Shown here piece after piece: positions 1 through 7,748 of a DNA stretch of 64,000 nt; the first letter of the stretch is position 1; every line of letters begins with the position of its first letter. Source of the stretch: Domibacillus sp. DTU_2020_1001157_1_SI_ALB_TIR_016 (lineage in GTDB: Bacteria > Bacillota > Bacilli > Bacillales > Domibacillaceae); assembly GCF_032341995.1 (NCBI RefSeq), contig NZ_CP135439.1:186001-250000 (forward strand), read 5' to 3'. The translations under genes were made by a program, and so were the position numbers. Below the pieces are notes generated by a model. That model was given only the letters and a program-made list of their open reading frames with translations, was not told the origin of the DNA and did no database searches.

Positions 1-1
1 T

Positions 2-265
2 TTTAGCCTTGCCATGATGTTTTTTACACTCCGGACGAGAACATCGCTGGAAGCGGCTGACCTGTCGGGAATGGCGCAATCAGCCGGCTATTTGTTTGCT
101 GCATTGGGGCCAGCCTTGTTTGGTGCGATTCATGATATATTAAATGGATGGACGGTGCCTCTTCTGCTATTAATAGCGGCTGTGATCGGCCTTTTTATCG
201 CCGGTATGGGTGCCGGAAAGAACCAGTATGTAATGGGGGATCCGGATCCTCACTCCATGAAATAA
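2..265 (+). CDS. MFS transporter, CynX/NimT-type, C-terminal fragment cut by window edge
   Basis: The reading frame is open from the first bases of the window to the TAA at 263-265, so only about 87 C-terminal residues are visible and the true start lies outside. The piece contains TLRTRTSLEAADLSGMAQS followed by two hydrophobic helices (about residues 25-45 and 50-70), the end seen in CynX-like major facilitator proteins (cyanate or nitroimidazole type transporters). The substrate cannot be read from this fragment. It is followed at once by a hairpin with a T-run, so it is the last gene of its unit. Confidence 0.7.
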   Translation, partial: FSLAMMFFTLRTRTSLEAADLSGMAQSAGYLFAALGPALFGAIHDILNGWTVPLLLLIAAVIGLFIAGMGAGKNQYVMGDPDPHSMK

Positions 266-310
266 AAGCTGCACGATAAGGAGTCTTGCTTCTTATCGTG
301 CAGCTTTTTT
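266..310. terminator. Bidirectional rho-independent terminator
   Basis: A 16-bp stem, AAGCTGCACGATAAG(G)A pairing with TCTTATCGTGCAGCTT, has an 8-nt loop and is followed by TTTTTT on the plus strand. It sits between the convergent MFS gene and aroK and overlaps the last bases of aroK, so it probably stops transcription from both sides. Confidence 0.85.
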
Positions 311-878
311 ACTTATGATTCGGTTCGTATAATTCCCATGTGTATTTAAGAGAATCAACAATAAAGTCGGCTACTTCTTCTGCGGAACGATGACGAACCG
401 GCAGTGTAGAATGGTGAATGGCGTACGCGCTCTGCCGTTTGTAAAACAGCTCTTTAATTTCATCTATGCTTTTGCTTTGAAGAACAGGACGGGTATCGAC
501 CAAAAGATCAAGGCGTTCTTTCCATTCTTCCCAATCTACATCCAGATAAAAAACGATGCAATGATCCAGGCATGCTTTTCGGATTTCAGGGTTTAAAAAA
601 GCACCACCGCCGATAGACAGAACTTTTAGCTTTTCCTGGGCAAGAGAGCATGTTTTCTTCTGTTCATATTCCCGAAAAAACGGCTCGCCTTGCTCGGCAA
701 AAATTTGGGGAATGGTCATGCCAAAATCTTTTTCAATTTCCTGATCTACGTCAATAAATGTTCGGTAGAGTTTTTTTGCAACCAGTTCGCCGATCGTCGT
801 TTTGCCGACGCCCATAAAACCGATCAATACAATGGATTTCTGTCTTGCCGGTATCTGTAAATGGTTCAATCGAAACAC
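309..878 (-). CDS. aroK: Shikimate kinase
   Basis: This enzyme phosphorylates shikimate at the 3-hydroxyl with ATP, the fifth step of the chorismate pathway, in the cytoplasm. The Walker A motif GFMGVGKTT is at residues 20-28, a DVD shikimate-binding motif at about 42-44, the FFRE arginine around 70 and the GGGAF loop around 91-95. At 189 aa it is slightly longer than the usual 165-175 because of an N-terminal extension of about 13 residues. It is monocistronic: the promoter is at 905-933 on the same strand and the shared terminator lies at its end. Confidence 0.93.
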   Translation of the reverse strand: MFRLNHLQIPARQKSIVLIGFMGVGKTTIGELVAKKLYRTFIDVDQEIEKDFGMTIPQIFAEQGEPFFREYEQKKTCSLAQEKLKVLSIGGGAFLNPEIRKACLDHCIVFYLDVDWEEWKERLDLLVDTRPVLQSKSIDEIKELFYKRQSAYAIHHSTLPVRHRSAEEVADFIVDSLKYTWELYEPNHK

Positions 879-904
879 TCTTTCCTTTGTTTAAATTACT
901 TTTT

Positions 905-933
905 AGTATAGTACAGCTGTGAAGCGCCGTAAA
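905..933 (-). promoter_or_regulatory. SigA-type promoter of aroK
   Basis: On the minus strand, -35 TTTACG (928-933) and -10 TATACT (905-910) are separated by 17 bp, about 27 nt upstream of the aroK start. Confidence 0.6.
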
Positions 934-1015
934 CATGTTTCAATACAGGATAGAAGAAGGCTTTCCGATCGTTTCATGCTACACTAGAAGAAAATGTAAA
1001 GAAAGGATGATTTAA

Positions 1016-1975
1016 TTGAAGCCAGTTGTTGTGGTGTACAAGCCTTTGTATGAGGAAGCGCTCCAGTATATTCAGTCCCTATGCCAGGTTGAATATTTCC
1101 CGGGATATGAACGAACCGATCCAGCTTTCGTGGAAGCGCTCGGCCGTGCGGACGGCTTGATCGGTTCAGGTTTAAAAGTGGATGAGGCACTCTTGGATAA
1201 AGCGCCAAATCTAAAAGTAATCGCCAACAAATCAGTAGGCTACGATAATCTCGATATTGGGCTTTTAAAAAAGCGTGGCATACAAGCAGCGAATACGCCG
1301 GGTGTTTTAGACGACACAGTCGCAGATACCATTATGGCGCTCGTGCTGGCCGCTGCACGGCGGGTAACCGAATTGGACCGGTTCGTTAAAACAGGCGACT
1401 GGGCTGAAAAGGGATTTCATGAGGACCAATTCGGTGTGGATGTGCACCATAAAACACTTGGTATTATCGGCATGGGGGGGATCGGGCGGACCGTTGCCAA
1501 GCGGGCACATTTTGGCTTTGATATGAACATTCTCTATCATAACCGCTCACGCCAGGAAGAAGAAGAGCATACATACGACGCTGTTTATTGTACGATGGAT
1601 GAGCTGCTTGAACAGTCGGATTTTGTTTGTGTGATGACACCGCTGACCGAACAAACGAGGGGAATGATCGGCCGGGAAGCGTTTGAGAAAATGAAGGAAA
1701 CAGCTGTTTTTATCAATGCATCACGCGGCCCAGTCGTAGATGAAAAAGCACTGATCCATGCCTTACAGTCCAAGCAAATCCGGGCTGCAGGACTCGATGT
1801 ATTCGAGCAGGAGCCGGTCCGCTCCGACAACCCGCTTTTACAAATGGACAACGTTGTTACGCTGCCGCATATCGGCTCGGCAACCGAAGAAACACGTAAA
1901 AAAATGGCGATGCTTGCGGCCGAAAACGTGGTTGCCGGCGTTATAGGACAAACACTAAAAACGCCTATTTATTAA
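1016..1975 (+). CDS. D-2-hydroxyacid dehydrogenase (glyoxylate/hydroxypyruvate reductase type)
   Basis: This is a 319-aa NAD(P)-dependent reductase of the D-isomer-specific 2-hydroxyacid dehydrogenase family. The Rossmann motif GIIGMGGIGRT is near residue 150. The catalytic triad is visible as Arg in NASRGPVVDE (about R237), Glu in FEQEP (about E266) and His in LPHIGSATEE (H285). Members like this reduce glyoxylate or hydroxypyruvate, and the exact substrate is not readable. The start is TTG at 1016, preceded by GAAAGGATG with good spacing; an extended -10 (TGCTACACT, 977-985) lies just upstream. It stands alone, ending in a strong terminator before the convergent regulator. Confidence 0.88.
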   Translation: MKPVVVVYKPLYEEALQYIQSLCQVEYFPGYERTDPAFVEALGRADGLIGSGLKVDEALLDKAPNLKVIANKSVGYDNLDIGLLKKRGIQAANTPGVLDDTVADTIMALVLAAARRVTELDRFVKTGDWAEKGFHEDQFGVDVHHKTLGIIGMGGIGRTVAKRAHFGFDMNILYHNRSRQEEEEHTYDAVYCTMDELLEQSDFVCVMTPLTEQTRGMIGREAFEKMKETAVFINASRGPVVDEKALIHALQSKQIRAAGLDVFEQEPVRSDNPLLQMDNVVTLPHIGSATEETRKKMAMLAAENVVAGVIGQTLKTPIY

Positions 1976-2003
1976 TATTTTATACTTTACTGTTTTAATT
2001 AAG

Positions 2004-2051
2004 AAAAAAAGCACTTTCTGAACCGAAGACGGCCCGGAAAGTGCTTTTTAT
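2004..2051. terminator. Bidirectional terminator between the dehydrogenase gene and kdgR
   Basis: GCACTTTC (2011-2018) pairs with GAAAGTGC (2037-2044). The A-run on the left and T-run on the right fit termination of both convergent genes. Confidence 0.75.
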
Positions 2052-2809
2052 ATTTGACAGCCAAGCTGCCGTGAAATATTTTTGGATGTTTCGCGCATTT
2101 TACGGATCAGTTCATCGTGAATACGTTCCATCGTAATGCGGTGAACAGGGCCGGATACACTGAAACTGGCAACGATACGGCCGCTGAAATCACGAATCGG
2201 CGCGGCGATACAGCGAATGCCTTCTTCATTTTCAATATTATCCAATGCATAGTTCTGCTGTTTGACGAGATTAATTTCTTTCTTGAGTTCCTCAAGTGAA
2301 TCAATCGTTTTGGCTGTTCTTTTCACAAAATCGATTGGCGCTGTTGCCTGTTCAAATTCGGCTTCATCCATCCCGGACAGCAGGATTTTTCCTACTCCGG
2401 TGCAGTACATCGGATTACGGCTGCCAATTCGGGAATACATGCGGATCGTCTGGCTGCTTTCAATTTTATCGATATACACCACTTCTGCGTTATCCTCAAC
2501 ACACAAATGAATCGTTTCGTTAATATCCTCGCATAAAGCTTCAAGAAAGGGCCGGGCAGCGGAAATAAGACCGTTGTTAGCCGTCATATTGCGTGACAAG
2601 TACAAAACTTGATAGCCGAGCCGGTACCTTTCCGTTTTCGGATCCTGCGTCACATACTTCATATTCAGCAGTGTGCCGAGCAGGCGGTGAATCGTACTTT
2701 TGGATAAGCCAGCTTTCTCAGCAAGCCGGCTGATTTGAATGCCGTCTGGATAGTCCGACATGATATTAAGAAGCGTCAGTGCGCGTTCAAGTGACTGAAC
2801 ATTGGACAT
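2048..2809 (-). CDS. kdgR: IclR-family transcriptional repressor, KdgR-like
   Basis: This 253-aa protein has an N-terminal winged helix (about residues 1-65: SLERALTLLNIM, then the recognition helix around LAEKAGLSKSTIHRLLGTL) and a C-terminal IclR effector domain (about 75-250) with EGIRCIAAP and SFSVSGP. Upstream ATG/GTG codons are open in frame, but the start at 2809 is chosen because GAAGGAGGACAC lies just before it. It is divergent from the kduI-kduD-kdgK-kdgA operon and is inferred to repress it, with KDG or a related uronate as inducer as known for KdgR of enterobacteria. The kduI promoter carries a KdgR-like palindrome, and a related element lies before this gene, suggesting autoregulation. 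The name is inferred from family and context. Confidence 0.8.
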   Translation of the reverse strand: MSNVQSLERALTLLNIMSDYPDGIQISRLAEKAGLSKSTIHRLLGTLLNMKYVTQDPKTERYRLGYQVLYLSRNMTANNGLISAARPFLEALCEDINETIHLCVEDNAEVVYIDKIESSQTIRMYSRIGSRNPMYCTGVGKILLSGMDEAEFEQATAPIDFVKRTAKTIDSLEELKKEINLVKQQNYALDNIENEEGIRCIAAPIRDFSGRIVASFSVSGPVHRITMERIHDELIRKMRETSKNISRQLGCQI

Positions 2810-2832
2810 AAAAGTGTCCTCCTTCAAAGAGC

Positions 2833-2863
2833 TGTTCCATTTATCATAGGGAATCGTTGTTTT
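2833..2863 (-). promoter_or_regulatory. Putative KdgR autoregulatory element
   Basis: Read on the minus strand this contains AAACAACG-A-TTCC, about 10 bp, then GGAACA. The same blocks (AAACAACG TTCC, short gap, GGAACA) occur at the kduI promoter at 3433-3457. Sharing between the two divergent promoters supports an operator of the adjacent IclR-type regulator. Confidence 0.45.
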
Positions 2864-2935
2864 TTTGTAAATATATAAATAGAACAAATGATTTTACATA
2901 CTATTTTTCAGAAAAGACGTATGAGAACAGCGCTT

Positions 2936-3090
2936 AGCCCAGGCAATGGAACAGCGGCATTCGCAGGGCTGCGCGTTCCATGGGGCAGGCGATAAGCTCA
3001 CCTTCACCGCTCTGCGGCTCCGTCGATCTTATCTGCCCGCTAGTCCCATAGGAGTCTCCGCCCCGCGCCTGCCGCCTTTGTGGGGAGGAA
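2936..3090. repeat. GC-rich structured intergenic repeat element A
   Basis: This non-coding stretch is GC-rich against AT-rich flanks and has internal inverted pairs: TGGAAC/GTTCCA near 2946-2990 and GGCAGGCGATAAG against CTTATCTGCCCG. Codons run open across it, but no family resemblance or ribosome site supports a protein. It resembles the GC-rich palindromic elements scattered between genes in many Bacillaceae. Confidence 0.5.
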
Positions 3091-3154
3091 AAACAGCAAG
3101 TGTTAAACATGCTTGCGGTGTCTATTCATTGGTGATCGCTTCTTTCCTAAAAAG

Positions 3155-3300
3155 CAACGGGCGGAGGGATGGCGGCGAAGACTCCCGCGGGACGAGCGGA
3201 CAGGCTGAAACAGGCAGCGCGAAGCGGCGGCTGGTTCAGCGTTCGCTCCGCAGGAAAGCGCAGCCGCCAGCCCGCAGCCCATTACGCCGCTTTTCTAAAA
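3155..3300. repeat. GC-rich structured intergenic repeat element B
   Basis: It contains GCGAAGACTCCCGCGGGA and GCTCCGCAGGAAAGCGC, signature blocks of the Bacillaceae GC-rich interspersed repeat, and an inner inverted pair GGCGGCTG/CAGCCGCC. Together with element A it fills most of the 670-bp gap between kdgR and kduI. No gene is seen in the rest of the gap apart from the kduI promoter. Confidence 0.6.
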
Positions 3301-3388
3301 GGAATTCTTACATGATAATAAACGGCGGATGTAAAAAGTTTAATTTAACTTATACGAGCCTGTTTTTTTTCTTTTTTCAGAAAATTAC

Positions 3389-3416
3389 TTGCAAACGGTG
3401 AAAACGCCTTTATAAT
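3389..3416 (+). promoter_or_regulatory. SigA promoter of kduI with overlapping cre-like site
   Basis: -35 TTGCAA (3389-3394), a 16-bp spacer and -10 TATAAT (3411-3416). The block 3389-3404 (TTGCAAACGGTGAAAA) fits the CcpA cre consensus WTGNAANCGNWNNCWW with one mismatch, so CcpA could block the -35 region when a preferred sugar is present. Confidence 0.65.
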
Positions 3417-3430
3417 AAAAGTATAAATAA

Positions 3431-3456
3431 TGAAACAACGTTCCACAATACGGAAC
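3431..3456 (+). promoter_or_regulatory. KdgR-like operator at the kduI transcription start
   Basis: TGAAACAACGTTCCA (3431-3445) matches the enterobacterial KdgR core TGAAACANTGTTTCA except at two positions. It overlaps a second inverted repeat, GTTCC-N7-GGAAC (3440-3456). The element lies just downstream of the predicted start site, a position expected for a repressor. Confidence 0.55.
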
Positions 3457-3479
3457 AAGATAAAAGGAGTGTTGGATAT

Positions 3480-4310
3480 ATGAAAACGATCTATGCTCAT
3501 CATCCGGATGATGTAAAAAACTACACGACTGACAAGCTGCGTGAACAGTTTTTAATGGAAAAGGTGTTTATCGAAGACAGCATTCAGTTAACGTACAGCC
3601 ACGTCGACCGGATTATTTATGGCGGTGCCATGCCAGTTGGGAAAGCGCTCACAATGGAAGCGGGAAAGGAATTAGCCGCAGAATATTTTCTTGAGCGCCG
3701 CGAAATGGGCGTCATCAACGTCGGCGGTGACGGGAAAGTCACACTCGATGGCAAAGAATATGAGATCAATAGCCGTGACGGCCTTTATATTGGCAAAGGA
3801 ACGAAGGATATCGTGTTCGAATCAAAAGATGCAGGGAACCCGGCTAAGTTTTATATCAATTCATGTCCAGCCCATCACTCCTATCCAACGGTTAAAGTCG
3901 GTCTTGATAATGCCATTGCGCGTCCGATGGGAGCAGACGAATCAATGAATAAGCGGACGATTTACCAGTTTATCCATCCAGATGTATTAGAGTCGTGCCA
4001 GCTGAGCATGGGGATGACCATGCTTGAAAAAGGAAGCGGCTGGAACACGATGCCGTGCCATACACATGAGCGCCGTATGGAAGTTTATTTTTACTTTGAC
4101 ATGGAAGAGGACACACGCGTGTTTCATATGATGGGACAGCCGCAGGAAACACGTCATATTGTCATGGCGAATGAGCAGGCGGTGCTGTCGCCAAGCTGGT
4201 CGATTCATGCAGGTGCCGGCACGAACAACTATACGTTTATTTGGGGCATGTGCGGCGAGAACATTGACTTTGATGATATGCAGTTTGTCGATATGAAGGA
4301 CTTGCGCTAA
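3480..4310 (+). CDS. kduI: 5-dehydro-4-deoxy-D-glucuronate isomerase
   Basis: KduI isomerises 5-keto-4-deoxyuronate, the product of unsaturated galacturonate, to 2,5-diketo-3-deoxygluconate in the cytoplasm. The 276-aa length is that of the family. The cupin metal site is visible as [11 protein letters not shown] (about residues 196-206) with a further His around 245. AAAGGAG sits 11 nt before the ATG. It is the first gene of the kduI-kduD-kdgK-kdgA operon, under the KdgR-like operator and cre-like site upstream. Confidence 0.95.
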   Translation: MKTIYAHHPDDVKNYTTDKLREQFLMEKVFIEDSIQLTYSHVDRIIYGGAMPVGKALTMEAGKELAAEYFLERREMGVINVGGDGKVTLDGKEYEINSRDGLYIGKGTKDIVFESKDAGNPAKFYINSCPAHHSYPTVKVGLDNAIARPMGADESMNKRTIYQFIHPDVLESCQLSMGMTMLEKGSGWNTMPCHTHERRMEVYFYFDMEEDTRVFHMMGQPQETRHIVMANEQAVLSPSWSIHAGAGTNNYTFIWGMCGENIDFDDMQFVDMKDLR

Positions 4311-4324
4311 GGAGGCGGAACAGG

Positions 4325-5089
4325 ATGGCTTTTCAACAGGAGTTCTTTTCACTAAAAGGGAAAACAGCGCTCGTCACAGGAGCAAGAACAGGAATAGGGC
4401 AGGCAATTTCTGTTGGTCTTGCCGCGTCTGGTGCACATGTTTTATTGCTTGGGCACCGCGATAATTTAGAAGAAACAAAAGCGCAGATTGCCGAAGCAGG
4501 TGGAACATGTGAAACGGTATTGATTGATTTAAGTCAAACCGGCAGCATTCGGGAGCAGATTAAGCCGGTGCTCCAAAAGCATCAAATTGACATTTTAGTC
4601 AACAATGCCGGCGTCATTTACCGCGAGCCGGCAGCCGAATTTGATGAATCAGAATGGAACCGTGTCATGGATGTAAATATAAATGCCGTGTTTATTTTAT
4701 CGCAGGAAGCAGGGCGGTTCATGATTGAGCGGGGCTCTGGAAAAATCATTAATATTGCTTCGCTTCTTTCTTTCCAGGGCGGCGTCTTCGTTCCTGCTTA
4801 CACGGCAAGCAAGCATGCGGTAGCCGGTTTAACGAAAGCGCTTGCGAATGAATGGGCCGCTAAAGGCGTCCAGGTGAACGCCATTGCACCTGGCTACATT
4901 GAAACGAACAATACAGAAGCACTTCGTAACGATCCAGACCGGAGCAAATCTATTTTGGACCGGATCCCTGCTGGAAGATGGGGAGAGGCGGATGATATTG
5001 CCGGTGCAGCTGTGTTTCTTGCTTCCAAAGCAGCGGATTACGTGAACGGCCACGTACTTGTTGTCGATGGCGGCTGGATGGGAAGATAA
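4325..5089 (+). CDS. kduD: 2-dehydro-3-deoxy-D-gluconate 5-dehydrogenase
   Basis: KduD is a short-chain dehydrogenase that reduces 2,5-diketo-3-deoxygluconate to 2-keto-3-deoxygluconate (KDG). The 254-aa protein shows TGARTGIG (18-25), NNAG (about 91-94), the catalytic Ser in ASLLS and Tyr/Lys in YTASK (about 158/162). The start has AAGGAGG 9 nt upstream and lies 14 nt after kduI, so the two are cotranscribed. The product feeds the kinase encoded next. Confidence 0.93.
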   Translation: MAFQQEFFSLKGKTALVTGARTGIGQAISVGLAASGAHVLLLGHRDNLEETKAQIAEAGGTCETVLIDLSQTGSIREQIKPVLQKHQIDILVNNAGVIYREPAAEFDESEWNRVMDVNINAVFILSQEAGRFMIERGSGKIINIASLLSFQGGVFVPAYTASKHAVAGLTKALANEWAAKGVQVNAIAPGYIETNNTEALRNDPDRSKSILDRIPAGRWGEADDIAGAAVFLASKAADYVNGHVLVVDGGWMGR

Positions 5090-5102
5090 GGAGGCGAAAG
5101 AG

Positions 5103-6050
5103 ATGGATGTGATAACAATCGGCGATGGCATGATCACCTTTGACCCCGCTTCAAAAGGGCCGCTTCGCTTCGTCAATCAATTCCAGCGGAAAATTGGCGG
5201 GGCTGAATTAAACGTGATGCTGGGCTGTGCCCGCCTTGGTCTTCGCTCGGGCTGGATCAGCCGCCTTGGCAAGGATGAATTTGGCCGGCATATTATAAAC
5301 ACCGTCCGCGGAGAAGGAGTGGATGTTTCCGAGGTAAAGCTGGAGGAAGGATACGCGACGTCGCTGAATTTCAAAGAAGTACAGGAATCCGGTGCGGGAC
5401 GGACCTTTTATTACCGCCTGCCTTCACCGACTGAAACACTGACACCGGAGGCATTGCCGGAGGAATACATCAAAGGAGCCAAAATTCTTCATGTTACCGG
5501 CGTATTTCCGGCGATTCAGCCGCAAAACCGCCAGGTGATTCTGCGGGCGCTTCAAATTGCGAAAGAAAATGGTGTGAAAGTGTCCTTTGATCCAAATATC
5601 CGGCTTCGTCTTTGGTCAAAGACAGAAGCGCGTGAAACGATTTTATCCTATTTGCCATATGTCGATTATTTATTGACGGGCCGCGAAGAGCTGGAAATCA
5701 TCTTTGATTCAACGGATGACAGCTTTCTGCGCCGCGCACTCGGCGGATTTTCATTTGAGCAGGTGATTATGAAAGACGGCGAAAAAGGAGCGGCTGTTCT
5801 TCAAAATGGCTCGTGGCAGCATGTGGCTGGCTTTCCGGTTGCGAAAGTAGTAGACACAGTTGGAGCCGGCGATGGGTTTGATGCCGGTTTTCTATACGGT
5901 TTGCTGCAGGGCTGGCCGGTGGAACGGTCACTTGAATTTGCAAATGCCATTGGCGCGATGGTTGTACAGGTGAACGGCGATAACGAAGGCCTTCCGTACT
6001 TGGAAGAGGTGGAAGGGTTTTTAGGTCAGCGTGAAACGATAGAAAGGTAG
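5103..6050 (+). CDS. kdgK: 2-dehydro-3-deoxygluconokinase
   Basis: This PfkB-family kinase phosphorylates KDG to KDPG with ATP. The protein is 315 aa when begun at ATG 5103 (MDVITIGDGM); an earlier in-frame ATG lies inside kduD and has no ribosome site, while AAGGAGG precedes 5103. The C-terminal PfkB signature DTVGAGDGFDAGF (about 251-263) supplies the catalytic Asp (about D257) and anion hole. FDPNIRLRLW and the GGAELNVM substrate region near the N terminus match KDG kinases. It is the third gene of the operon, 13 nt after kduD. Confidence 0.92.
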   Translation: MDVITIGDGMITFDPASKGPLRFVNQFQRKIGGAELNVMLGCARLGLRSGWISRLGKDEFGRHIINTVRGEGVDVSEVKLEEGYATSLNFKEVQESGAGRTFYYRLPSPTETLTPEALPEEYIKGAKILHVTGVFPAIQPQNRQVILRALQIAKENGVKVSFDPNIRLRLWSKTEARETILSYLPYVDYLLTGREELEIIFDSTDDSFLRRALGGFSFEQVIMKDGEKGAAVLQNGSWQHVAGFPVAKVVDTVGAGDGFDAGFLYGLLQGWPVERSLEFANAIGAMVVQVNGDNEGLPYLEEVEGFLGQRETIER

Positions 6051-6059
6051 GGAAACAGC

Positions 6060-6698
6060 ATGGTAATTGAACAGTTAATCGAGGCGCCTCTTGTGCCCAT
6101 TTTACGAAAAGTGCCGTATGACAAAAGCGCTGCTATTGTAAAAGCGCTTGTTGACGGCGGTGTAACCTCAATTGAAGTAACCATGGAAAGTGACCGGGCC
6201 GAGGAGATCATAGCGGAAGCCATTCAGACGCACGGCAATCGTGTGCTGGTGGGTGCCGGAACGGTGCTGAATATTGAGGACTGCCGCCGGGCCATTGAAG
6301 CCGGTGCCCAATTTATTGTGACGCCGGCATTGGATGAAGAAGTGACGGCATATGCAGTCGAGCAAAACGTTCCGATCATTCCAGGTGTATTTACGCCGGC
6401 AGAGATGATGCGGGCAATGAAGCTGGGGGCAGAAGCGATTAAGCTATTTCCGGCATCCGTGCTCGGTCCTGCTTTTATCAAAGATGTAAAAGGGCCGCTC
6501 AGCCATATTCCCATTATGACGACCGGAGGCATTACGCTCCAAACAGCCGCTGACTACATTAAAGCAGGAGCCGCGGCAGTCGGAACAGGCAGCGCTTTGT
6601 TGAAAAAAGACTTGATTGCTTCTAATGACTGGGAAGGGTTAAAGAAAGAAACGGAAAAGTGGATTCAAGCTGTAACGATCCATAAAGTTGCAGGGTAA
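6060..6698 (+). CDS. kdgA: KDPG aldolase (2-dehydro-3-deoxyphosphogluconate aldolase)
   Basis: This class I aldolase splits KDPG to pyruvate and glyceraldehyde-3-phosphate, the end of uronate catabolism. At 212 aa it matches the family. The Schiff-base Lys is K128 in AIKLFPAS, the Glu in SIEVTM is E39, Arg16 is in PILRKV, and the phosphate loop is TTGGI near 158-162. It is 9 nt downstream of kdgK and is the last operon gene before a repeat-filled gap. Confidence 0.93.
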   Translation: MVIEQLIEAPLVPILRKVPYDKSAAIVKALVDGGVTSIEVTMESDRAEEIIAEAIQTHGNRVLVGAGTVLNIEDCRRAIEAGAQFIVTPALDEEVTAYAVEQNVPIIPGVFTPAEMMRAMKLGAEAIKLFPASVLGPAFIKDVKGPLSHIPIMTTGGITLQTAADYIKAGAAAVGTGSALLKKDLIASNDWEGLKKETEKWIQAVTIHKVAG

Positions 6699-6830
6699 AA
6701 CGCCGTATGGCCGAAATACGAGGAAAACAGGCCGGAATTTTCTGCCTATAGCCGGATTCTTTATCATTCCGGCCATAGGCTCACTAATTCCGGCTCCCTT
6801 GCGTTTTTTTCGGCCTGCAGAAAAACAGGA
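6699..6830. repeat. Intergenic cluster of GGCCGGA-type short repeats (copy 1)
   Basis: Within about 125 bp the motif (G)GCCGGAAT/GCCGGATT occurs several times in both orientations: ATGGCCGAAAT, CAGGCCGGAATT, TAGCCGGATT, ATTCCGGCCATA, ATTCCGGCTC and CGGCCTG. TATAGCCGGATT and ATTCCGGCCATA face each other as an imperfect hairpin (about 6748-6778). The same motif family fills 19510-19625. No open frame or known regulatory site explains it. Confidence 0.55.
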
Positions 6831-6841
6831 GGGAAGCAAAT

Positions 6842-7669
6842 ATGAAACTAGGCATTCGTGGACATGACCTGGGAAAAATGCCGGCAGAAGAGCTGGCACG
6901 GACCATTTCTGATAAAGGATTCGATGTGGTGCAGCTGGCGGTCGGAAAATCATTTGATTTTTATACGGAGCCCGGCAGCTTAACGAAAGAGATTTCCCGG
7001 GAAATTGGCGAGACGTTCCGCCGGCATGATGTGCAAATTGCGGTGCTCGGCTGCTATATTCAAATGATTCATCCGGACACCGCTATCCGCCGGCGTGAGC
7101 TGGATCGTTTCAAAGAGCACCTGGCTGCTGCAAATGATTTTGGCTGCCTGCTGGTCGGGACAGAGACTGGAAATGTTCATGCAGAAATCGCGTACACAAC
7201 GGACAATTTCAAGGAAGAGCCGTTTCTAGCCGTTGTAGAAAGCATGAAAGAACTGGCTGCTGAAGCAGAAGTGCAGAATGCGATCATTGGAGTAGAGGCC
7301 GGTGTGAACCATCCGATCTACTCACCGGAAACGATGAAGCGGCTGCTTGACCTTGTCCAGTCCGATCATGTGCGTGTTATTTTCGATCCAGTTAATTTAC
7401 TGACGGCCGAAACGTGGGAGAATCAAGCAGCTATATTCCAAGAGGCGTTTCATCTGTTTGGTGATAAAATTGCCGTGCTGCATGCCAAAGACGTCGAGCT
7501 GAAAAACGGTTTACTTCAAGCCGTGCCGGTAGGGAAAGGCTTAATTGATTACGAAACTGTTTTTCGGCTGATCAGAGAAACAGGCCGATCGATCCCGGTT
7601 TTGCTGGAAGATGTGCGTGACCCGTTTATTGAAGAAAGCCGTCAATTTCTTGCTGCTCAATATCACTGA
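6842..7669 (+). CDS. Sugar phosphate isomerase/epimerase, xylose-isomerase-like TIM barrel
   Basis: This 275-aa cytoplasmic protein belongs to the AP-endonuclease-2 / xylose isomerase-like superfamily. Likely metal ligands are Glu in IIGVEAG (about 160), Asp in VIFDPVN (about 185), His in VLHAKD (about 220) and Glu in LLEDVRD (about 258). Enzymes of this fold isomerise or epimerise sugars, keto acids or their phosphates. Its place between kdgA and yesL points to a step on a pectin-derived sugar, but the substrate cannot be read. ACAGGAGGGA lies 8 nt before the ATG. It could be an uronate epimerase; that is inference only. Confidence 0.75.
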   Translation: MKLGIRGHDLGKMPAEELARTISDKGFDVVQLAVGKSFDFYTEPGSLTKEISREIGETFRRHDVQIAVLGCYIQMIHPDTAIRRRELDRFKEHLAAANDFGCLLVGTETGNVHAEIAYTTDNFKEEPFLAVVESMKELAAEAEVQNAIIGVEAGVNHPIYSPETMKRLLDLVQSDHVRVIFDPVNLLTAETWENQAAIFQEAFHLFGDKIAVLHAKDVELKNGLLQAVPVGKGLIDYETVFRLIRETGRSIPVLLEDVRDPFIEESRQFLAAQYH

Positions 7670-7697
7670 TTTTTAAACAAACTCCCCGGAAAAGTGA

Positions 7698-7723
7698 TAT
7701 CGAAATTTTTCCTGATTTCGATA
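7698..7723. promoter_or_regulatory. Perfect 9-bp inverted repeat upstream of yesL
   Basis: TATCGAAAT, an 8-nt loop TTTTCCTG, then ATTTCGATA. It lies 26 nt before the yesL start and has no T-run. It may be an operator or a leader hairpin; which one cannot be decided from the sequence. Confidence 0.4.
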
Positions 7724-7748
7724 AACTGGATAAAAAGGGGATGGTATA

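Noticed and set aside
2946..3401. Open frame of 151 codons between kdgR and kduI
   Set aside because: It runs through GC-rich inverted repeats and the kduI promoter, has no ribosome site or family likeness, and is low in typical codon patterns of its neighbours.
6699..6830. CRISPR array
   Set aside because: Repeat units are short, variable and in both orientations, with no unique spacers of constant length and no cas genes.
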